A stretch of 64,000 nt of DNA from the NCBI RefSeq assembly GCF_030145145.1, contig NZ_JAQYWD010000002.1, positions 1 to 64,000 on the forward strand. The letters are read 5' to 3'. Positions 58,801-64,000 of this stretch are shown one piece after another (position 1 is the stretch's first letter; each line of letters begins with the position of its first letter). The notes below the pieces were generated by a model. The model searched no databases. It was given only the letters and a program-made list of their open reading frames with translations, and was not told where the DNA came from. The DNA comes from Desulfobacula sp. (GTDB lineage Bacteria > Desulfobacterota > Desulfobacteria > Desulfobacterales > Desulfobacteraceae). Made by a program: the position numbers and the translations under genes.

Positions 58801-60549
58801 ATGTCCCAGAAAAATCTACCCCTGACCGGGTTTGACGAAATGAACCTGACCCCACCTGTATTCGCAGTATTACAGGATGTGGGCTACACCACCCCCACAC
58901 CGATCCAGGCCTTGACCATTCCTCATCTGATCCAAAACAAAGATGTCCTGGGCCAGGCCCGGACCGGCACCGGCAAGACCGCTGCCTTTGCACTCCCCCT
59001 GCTGTCCCGGATTGACCTTGCCAATAAACGGCCCCAGGTATTGGTGCTGACGCCCACCCGGGAACTGGCCATCCAGGTGGCGGATTCCTTTAAGACCTAT
59101 GGCGCCAGGATGAAAGGGCTGAATGTATTGTCCGTCTATGGAGGCCAGAGTTATGGCATCCAGCTGAACCAGCTCAGGCGGGGCGTCCATGTCGTAGTGG
59201 GGACTCCCGGTCGACTCATGGATCATATGCGAAAAAAGACCGTGTCGTTTGAAAATCTTTTTTGTGTGATCCTGGATGAAGCTGATGAAATGCTTCACAT
59301 GGGTTTTATTGATGATGTGGAATGGATTCTGGACAGAACGCCGGATACGTCACAAACGGCCCTTTTTTCAGCCACCATGCCCATGCCCATCCGAAAGATT
59401 GCTAAAAAATACCTGACAACCCCCGAAGAAATCCTTGTCCAATCCGATGCCACAGAGCTTCGCACCATCAAACAGCAATACTGGATGGTCAACGGCACTA
59501 AAAAAGCCCAGGCCCTGACCCGGTTTCTGGAAGCGACCGTTTTTGACGGGGTGATCGTGTTTGTTAAGACCAAAACCGAAACCCTTGAAGTGGCGAAAGT
59601 CCTTGAGGACAAAGGATTCAAAGCAGAGGCCCTGAACGGGGACCTTGCCCAAAATGCCAGAGAACGGACGGTCAACCGGCTGAAAAACAGCCATATCGAT
59701 ATCCTGGTGGCCACGGATGTGGCGGCGCGGGGCCTGGATGTAGACCGAATCTCCCATGTGATCAATTATGACATGCCCCCCAAGGTAGATCCCTATGTCC
59801 ACAGAATCGGCAGAACCGGCAGGGCCGGTCGCACCGGCGAGGCCATCCTGTTCGTGGCCCGGAATGAGCGATGGATGCTGAGGGTTATTGAAAAGGCCAC
59901 ACGACAGAAACTCCAGGAAATCTTCCTGCCCTCCAACACGGCCATCAATAAAAAGCGAGTGGCCGACTTTAAACAGGCCATCACCCAGACCCTGGATTCA
60001 GAAGACCTGAGTGCTTTCGAAGAATTAATTGAGGGATATGCCCGGGAACACGACATCCCGGTGACCCAGGTGGCGGCTGCCCTTGCAAAATTATCCCACG
60101 GGAATACCCCCTTCTTTTTGCCGGCGGATAAGAATAAAAAAATCGCAAATGCCAAACCCATAAAAGAAAAGCAACTGAATAGAAAGCCCATGCCAGATAA
60201 AACGCATCTGTCTGAAAAAACCAGTGGGACTGGCAATATTGCCAAAAGAAAACCACCCAAACCGATGAAAACCCCTTCCTCGCCCAAAAAGGTGGGTGCT
60301 CCTCCCCTGGAAACCGGCATGGAACGGTATCGCATTGAGGTGGGCCGGAACCACGGGGTCCAGGCAGGCAATATTGTGGGGGCCATTTCAAATGAAGCCG
60401 GCCTTGACAGCAAACACATCGGCAACATTGACATTAATCAGGAATTTTCCTTTGTGGATCTCCCCTTTGGCATGCCCAACGAAATCTTCAAGCTGCTGAA
60501 AAAAACCTGGGTGCGGTCCCAGCAGATGGCAATTTCAAAGTGTGCCTGA
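58801..60549 (+). CDS. deaD: DEAD-box RNA helicase with DbpA-type RNA-binding domain
   Basis: 582 aa from the ATG at 58801 (TTAAGGAACCTT site); the frame extends 17 residues further without one. Motifs: Q motif region TPTPIQALTIP, I ARTGTGKTAAF, Ia TPTRELAIQ, Ib TPGRLMDH, II LDEADEML, III SATMP, IV IVFVKTKTE, V ATDVAARGLDV, VI YVHRIGRTGRAG. A charged linker (about 465-520) leads to a DbpA RNA-binding domain (RYRIEVGRNHGVQAGNIVGAI...). CsdA/DeaD-like, likely in ribosome assembly or RNA turnover at low temperature. Followed by a hairpin at 60611. Confidence 0.93.
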   Translation: MSQKNLPLTGFDEMNLTPPVFAVLQDVGYTTPTPIQALTIPHLIQNKDVLGQARTGTGKTAAFALPLLSRIDLANKRPQVLVLTPTRELAIQVADSFKTYGARMKGLNVLSVYGGQSYGIQLNQLRRGVHVVVGTPGRLMDHMRKKTVSFENLFCVILDEADEMLHMGFIDDVEWILDRTPDTSQTALFSATMPMPIRKIAKKYLTTPEEILVQSDATELRTIKQQYWMVNGTKKAQALTRFLEATVFDGVIVFVKTKTETLEVAKVLEDKGFKAEALNGDLAQNARERTVNRLKNSHIDILVATDVAARGLDVDRISHVINYDMPPKVDPYVHRIGRTGRAGRTGEAILFVARNERWMLRVIEKATRQKLQEIFLPSNTAINKKRVADFKQAITQTLDSEDLSAFEELIEGYAREHDIPVTQVAAALAKLSHGNTPFFLPADKNKKIANAKPIKEKQLNRKPMPDKTHLSEKTSGTGNIAKRKPPKPMKTPSSPKKVGAPPLETGMERYRIEVGRNHGVQAGNIVGAISNEAGLDSKHIGNIDINQEFSFVDLPFGMPNEIFKLLKKTWVRSQQMAISKCA

Positions 60550-60610
60550 AAAGAATCAACACCCGTTATCTCCAAATCCATGGGGTATGAATCGGGCCAT
60601 ATAAAATAAA

Positions 60611-60640
60611 TTGGATCGCGTCTTTTTGAGACGGATCCAA
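60611..60640. terminator. Terminator-like hairpin after the helicase gene
   Basis: TTGGATC-x-x-GTCT loop AGAC-x-GATCCAA, nearly perfect 11-bp dyad 62 bp after the stop. No long T-tract; it could serve both strands. Confidence 0.55.
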
Positions 60641-60776
60641 TTCAAACAGTCCGGTCCTCTGTCCTGGGAAAGTGGCTCCATAGAAGGGGTTCCAGCTCCT
60701 GGGCAAAGCCGGGTAGTGTCAGCCCCAGGCATAAAAACGCAATGAGAAATACCCCACAAATGGTTTTCAACAGTTA

Positions 60777-61337
60777 TTATTCCGGATGGATTTGGGTGAT
60801 TTTTGATCCTTGTACCCCAAGACCTGCCATCAACCCCTTCTGGTCAAAAAAGAAAACATAAATGTCATCTTTGGCCGTGGTGGTAGTCAGTGACCGGGCC
60901 AGGCCCTCATCCACAACAACAATGCTCGGACCGACACCGATCTCCCACCCAGAGCTGTTTTTAAGATACGCAAGGGCATCGTCCGTCATGAAAAACATGG
61001 CATATCCAAAGGATTGTGCGCCGGCCTGAAGCCCGTATGATGCTGCAACCGTATTATAATACCCCATTGTTTTGTTGCCTGCCCGAAGGGCTCCCTGACC
61101 ATATTGAGCCCCAACAAGCAGACCGGCTTTGATCACATTTGGGAAAACCAGCATCCCTTTTGCCACCCTGGAAAGCTCCTTTGCCGCTGGAGATCCTTCA
61201 TAAAGCTTTGCAATGGCTACATCGACTTCGCTGTCAATCACAGCAGCTGTTTCTGCAAATGCAACCCCCGTGGTAAAAAAAAGTGCTGCAATGGTAAGGA
61301 TTGCGGCCAGAAAGCAAGTTGATTTTGATTTTTTCAT
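60777..61337 (-). CDS. Exported SYLF-domain (Ysc84-like) lipid-binding protein
   Basis: 186 aa from the ATG at 61337 (AGGAGATATTAA). Signal peptide (about 1-29, ending GVAFAE). The body is a SYLF domain: AAKELSRVAKGMLVFPNVIKAGLLVGAQYGQGALR, YYNTVAASYGLQAGAQSFGYAMFFMTDDALAYL, GWEIGVGPSIVVVDEG and a terminal QGSKITQI. SYLF proteins bind phosphoinositides in eukaryotes; bacterial exported members are uncharacterised envelope proteins. Downstream of the two barrel genes on the same strand. Confidence 0.88.
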   Translation of the reverse strand: MKKSKSTCFLAAILTIAALFFTTGVAFAETAAVIDSEVDVAIAKLYEGSPAAKELSRVAKGMLVFPNVIKAGLLVGAQYGQGALRAGNKTMGYYNTVAASYGLQAGAQSFGYAMFFMTDDALAYLKNSSGWEIGVGPSIVVVDEGLARSLTTTTAKDDIYVFFFDQKGLMAGLGVQGSKITQIHPE

Positions 61338-61454
61338 TTTAATATCTCCTATTCTTGTTTCTTTGTATGAAAGTAGTGCGTTATGAGTTTTGAGTTGTGA
61401 GAAGTTATACCTCCCACAATACTCATACCTCACCTCTCATAACTTTCATGTTTT

Positions 61455-61477
61455 GTTGTGTCCGTCAGGACATGTGG
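61455..61477. repeat. Short hairpin repeat family C, copy 3 with compensatory changes
   Basis: GTTGTGTCCGTCAGGACATG: the stem is TGTCC/GGACA where copies 1 and 2 have TGCCC/GGGCA, so both sides changed together. Confidence 0.6.
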
Positions 61478-61504
61478 GTTTATATAAAATAAAGGCCAGA
61501 ATGA

Positions 61505-62266
61505 TTACCAATTGTAAAGAATGGCCAGTCCAAAATATTGCTCATCAATGTCATAAAGATACCAGTCAGCGTTGCCGCGACTTTCTTCTTCAAATTCATT
61601 TGCCGCATATTTATAAAAAAGGGTGCTTGACCAGCCTTTATAAAATCGCCAGGTCACTCCGGTTTTAACGGTGTAACATCCTTCCGATCCGCCATATCCT
61701 GCATTAAGACTGGTATTCCAGGACCAGTTGGTATAAATCGGTACATCAAGAGAAAGACCGATAACGCCGTCTGTCCAATTATTATCAAGTTCTCTGCCTT
61801 GCTCGAAGGCACCAACATGAAGCGTTCTTTTCAACTCATGTTTGGTGTAACGCACCCCGCCCAGCAAATTGAGATTTAATCCGTTATTTTTATAGATGGG
61901 ATATTCCGCTGTTAACTCAAATACCGTGACGTCAAAATCGACATGCCCCCAGATATTTGGATTATTTGTAAAGGCATCCCCTTCAAGATTGAGTTGAGCG
62001 AAGGAAAGTTGAAACATCCATTTGCCATCGGTGGCATAACTGCTAAATCCGAAGGCAGAGTCGATCAGATCAGACATGTCACTGGCATCCTCATCAAGAT
62101 TTAGATCAACCGGACCACCTGCAAGCGTCGAATCCAATCCTATATCTCCTTCAATGGCCATCAAGGTCGGCCCCGTGCCCAATCCAAAATTCCATCCAGC
62201 ATAAGCTGATGTGCTGATGGCACAAATAACGATAATCGTGATAAACCATAGATGTTTTACCTTCAT
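61505..62266 (-). CDS. Outer-membrane beta-barrel protein
   Basis: 253 aa. Signal peptide about 1-23 (ISTSAYA). Alternating strands with a closing aromatic residue (FGLAILYNW), the mark of an outer-membrane barrel. About ten amphipathic strands are readable, for example LNLLGGVRYTKHELKRT and WSWNTSLNAGYGG. No pore-specific family recognised. AAAGGAGAGAG site. The adjacent upstream gene on the same strand encodes another barrel. Confidence 0.8.
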   Translation of the reverse strand: MKVKHLWFITIIVICAISTSAYAGWNFGLGTGPTLMAIEGDIGLDSTLAGGPVDLNLDEDASDMSDLIDSAFGFSSYATDGKWMFQLSFAQLNLEGDAFTNNPNIWGHVDFDVTVFELTAEYPIYKNNGLNLNLLGGVRYTKHELKRTLHVGAFEQGRELDNNWTDGVIGLSLDVPIYTNWSWNTSLNAGYGGSEGCYTVKTGVTWRFYKGWSSTLFYKYAANEFEEESRGNADWYLYDIDEQYFGLAILYNW

Positions 62267-62289
62267 TTTTCTCTCTCCTTTAAAATTTA

Positions 62290-62437
62290 TTATCCCTTTT
62301 GTTGTGAAATTCTATACCCCGCGATCAGGTCGAACCGGCTGAATCGGTAGCCGACATCGCTGTAAACATTTACCGGGATGAAGCCCAGCGATTTCGTGCT
62401 GTTGAATATCTTTGGGCCAGTTACCCAGCCCGTATGT
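62290..62437 (-). pseudogene. Possible C-terminal scrap of a further barrel protein
   Basis: In the frame ending at 62290 the last ~32 residues (SLGFIPVNVYSDVGYRFSRFDLIAGYRISQQKG in pattern) read like terminal strands of an outer-membrane barrel, although the neighbouring barrel gene already ends at 62438. The bases upstream in that frame overlap the neighbouring gene and are not coding-like. Probably a leftover of a lost gene. Confidence 0.3.
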
Positions 62438-63277
62438 TTACCAGATGATCTTGTAGCCTGCCTCCATAGATCCATCTGTCGGCCGGTCTGAGCCAATGCC
62501 AATGGATGGACGCAGATAGACGCTGTGTCCTTTTGTGCCAAAGTAATTGTCAAGCATGGTTCCGACTTCGACATCGATCAGTATGAACTCAGTGTCGTTC
62601 TCATAGTCAATGACTGCCTGGGGATCAATCAGCGCCCACCTCTGTTTATCCTTTGATGTTTTTAGAATGAAAATGTCCATCAAACCCTGGTGAATATTAC
62701 TTCGGCCATCATCCTCATCTACACTGAACTTATGTTGGTATGCTGGTGCGACCAGGTCAAACATGCCGCCAAAAGGCTTGAAGAAAACAGCAAATACCTG
62801 TGGGCCCAGTGAAGTTGCACCAAGGCCCAGGGCATCCTCGGATGCAGTATCAAAAAAGAATTCCATACCAAATGCTATGGCCATCTTATTGGCCATATTC
62901 AAATATGGCACTGTTAAAAATCGGATATCTGAATCTCCAAAACCAGAATCATCCAGATCATCCACACCATCGTTATTAATATCCGCTTCAAGTGCTACGC
63001 CCCGAATTCTGGCTCTAAACTGCCATTTCCCATCCAAAATAGGTGCTCTAAACTCCATTGTGGTGATGTTTTGATACCCGTCACCATCCGTGTTTAACCA
63101 CTGATATTCATTGTAAATCCTTAAATCATAGGTAAAGTTAATGGGATTGGTCCCTGTCTTGTCTGATTTCATTGCATCTTGAGAGTTCTCTTCAGCATGG
63201 GCCTGAAAAGAAAAGATGATCAGACATGCCACCATTATCATTCCCAGTAAAAGCGGAAAATATTTGTTTGATTTCAT
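62438..63277 (-). CDS. Outer-membrane barrel or porin-like protein
   Basis: 279 aa. Signal peptide about 1-28 (IIFSFQAHAEE). Beta-rich with alternating pattern (YDLRIYNEYQWLNTDGDGYQNITTMEFRAPILDGKWQFRARI) and an acidic loop DINNDGVDDLDDSGFGDSD that resembles a calcium-binding turn. Ends GYKIIW, a barrel-type aromatic terminus. Related in style to the 'phenol degradation/meta-type' outer-membrane family, without certainty. Downstream of the OmpA-type gene, which ends in a long hairpin. Confidence 0.75.
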   Translation of the reverse strand: MKSNKYFPLLLGMIMVACLIIFSFQAHAEENSQDAMKSDKTGTNPINFTYDLRIYNEYQWLNTDGDGYQNITTMEFRAPILDGKWQFRARIRGVALEADINNDGVDDLDDSGFGDSDIRFLTVPYLNMANKMAIAFGMEFFFDTASEDALGLGATSLGPQVFAVFFKPFGGMFDLVAPAYQHKFSVDEDDGRSNIHQGLMDIFILKTSKDKQRWALIDPQAVIDYENDTEFILIDVEVGTMLDNYFGTKGHSVYLRPSIGIGSDRPTDGSMEAGYKIIW

Positions 63278-63298
63278 GTGATGTTTCCTTTTTTAATT

Positions 63299-63338
63299 AG
63301 GGCAGGGAGCAAAGAAATTTTAAAATGCTCCCTGCCCT
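63299..63338. terminator. Long hairpin between OmpA-type and barrel genes
   Basis: A perfect 13-bp stem, 63299-63311 with 63326-63338 (AGGGCAGGGAGCA and its inverse), 14-nt loop. It sits between two co-directional genes and would separate their transcription, though without a strong T-tract. Confidence 0.65.
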
Positions 63339-63385
63339 TAGGTTTTATCTGATTTAAGAAAAAGATTTCTTTTCCCAATCCCCTG

Positions 63386-64000
63386 TTATGGTTGAATTTC
63401 AACTCTTCTGTTTAAAGAGCGGCCCGATTCCGAATCATTGAGTGAAACAGGTCTTGTAAATCCAAACCCTTCAGTTGCAAGCCTGTCTGCGGCAATACCT
63501 TTTCCTACAAAGTAATCTTTAACCGCATTGGCCCTGTCAAGGGAAAGACCCATATTGTACTCGGAACTGCCGACATTGTCTGTATGGCCCTGGAGGGTAA
63601 TATTCATTGAAGGATTCTTTTCAAGGACTGTGACAGCTTCGTTAAGCATTGGATAGGCTGCGGATTTAATATCTGATTTATCAAAATCAAAAAGAGCCGT
63701 ATTACTGAATGCCCAGCAGCCGACAGTATTGACACTGGCACCTTCTGGTGTGTCTGGACATTGATCGCTCTTATCGTAAACACCGTCGTTATCACTGTCT
63801 TTTTCTGTAATTACCACCGGAGCAGCCTTAACCACAGGTGCTGGTTCGACAACCGGGGCAGGTTTTTCTGCAACAAAAACTTTTTCAACAAAAGCTGCCA
63901 TGCCGGCACTGGTTAACAATTCACCGGCAGTTGAGTCAAATCCGCATTCTCCGATTTTTGCAAGCTCTTTTGCCCCGGCTACTACACTCTCAGGAGCGTC
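63386..64000 (-). CDS. OmpA-family protein, 5' end beyond the window
   Basis: Partial, 204 residues seen; the frame continues to the right edge. Features: a Pro/Val-rich linker (EKPAPVVEPAPVVKAAPVV, about 60-80 in the visible part), a thrombospondin type-3-like turn DSDNDGVYDKSDQCPDTPEGASVNTVGCW, then the OmpA C-terminal domain with LQGHTDNVGSSEYNMGLSLDRANAVKDYFVGKGI and GRSLNRRVEI. This domain binds peptidoglycan (Asp and Arg at NxxLSxxRAxxV and RR). The N-terminal part outside may hold a beta-barrel or a repeated motif. Confidence 0.9.
   Translation of the reverse strand, partial: DAPESVVAGAKELAKIGECGFDSTAGELLTSAGMAAFVEKVFVAEKPAPVVEPAPVVKAAPVVITEKDSDNDGVYDKSDQCPDTPEGASVNTVGCWAFSNTALFDFDKSDIKSAAYPMLNEAVTVLEKNPSMNITLQGHTDNVGSSEYNMGLSLDRANAVKDYFVGKGIAADRLATEGFGFTRPVSLNDSESGRSLNRRVEIQP

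Noticed and set aside
60556-60759. 67-aa minus-strand frame next to the helicase gene
   Set aside because: No ribosome-binding site; it spans the terminator-like hairpin.
1-64000. CRISPR array, rRNA or tRNA genes
   Set aside because: No regularly spaced identical repeats and no tRNA cloverleaf or rRNA-like sequence was found on either strand by eye; a tRNAscan-SE and CRISPR-finder run would settle this.

Overview
The window looks like a chromosome segment of a mesophilic, Gram-negative, anaerobic member of the Desulfobacterota (Desulfobacteraceae-like). This is inferred from gene content: ferredoxin-dependent 2-oxoacid oxidoreductase, TRAP uptake, polyferredoxin plus FAD oxidoreductase, rubrerythrin, PqiABC with RND/MMPL lipid machinery, and a GAF histidine kinase with a cysteine-rich insert. 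I saw no rRNA, tRNA or CRISPR.

Layout. 1-7.7 kb: accessory DNA with a transposase remnant, a 1450-aa secreted Lcl/dockerin-like protein, a small zinc-binding protein, a frameshifted tyrosine recombinase and an IS91-like transposase scrap. 7.7-12.6 kb: a second giant secreted dockerin-like protein. The two giants share an upstream ~83-bp sequence. 12.7-13.9 kb: two tandem 47-aa paralogous peptides with two cysteines each, with their own promoter-like region and terminator, followed by a small two-helix membrane protein. 14.4-17.1 kb: an RNA methyltransferase, an ACT protein, small proteins and a GNAT. 17.3-24.6 kb: a substrate-utilisation unit (dctP-dctQ-dctM and the four subunits of a 2-oxoacid:ferredoxin oxidoreductase) with a GntR/FCD regulator. 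A 22-bp element sits on the -10 box of both the operon promoter and the regulator's own promoter. 24.7-31.2 kb: rnd-dapF, divergent from thrS-vanZ-like-LOG-fusion.

31.3-39.6 kb: an esterase, a SpoIIE-type phosphatase, a ferredoxin/FAD oxidoreductase pair, an MBL-fold hydrolase, an outer-membrane PagL-like barrel and a DMT permease. 39.7-48.6 kb: a tightly overlapped operon pqiA-pqiB-pqiC, LolA-like protein, RND exporter with a C-terminal cyclic-nucleotide-binding domain, GAF histidine kinase. It probably moves envelope lipids and links this to signalling. 48.7-55.1 kb: a 1014-aa PHP-like/membrane protein, a membrane-exported rubrerythrin and an SLC12-like permease, overlapping or nearly so. 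55.2-60.5 kb: lysoplasmalogenase, thioesterase, DsrE-like, adenosine-specific-kinase-family, DUF374 acyltransferase, DEAD-box helicase. 60.8-64 kb: a minus-strand run of envelope proteins (SYLF, two barrels, an OmpA-type protein cut by the window end).

Three families of dispersed palindromic repeats thread the intergenic regions. The most abundant has ACTCAACTTTCGG inverted ends and a long internal palindrome. Copies sit directly at gene ends and some have short flanking direct repeats, like a MITE. Starts were chosen by ribosome-binding site and homology, so several are shorter than the longest open frame.
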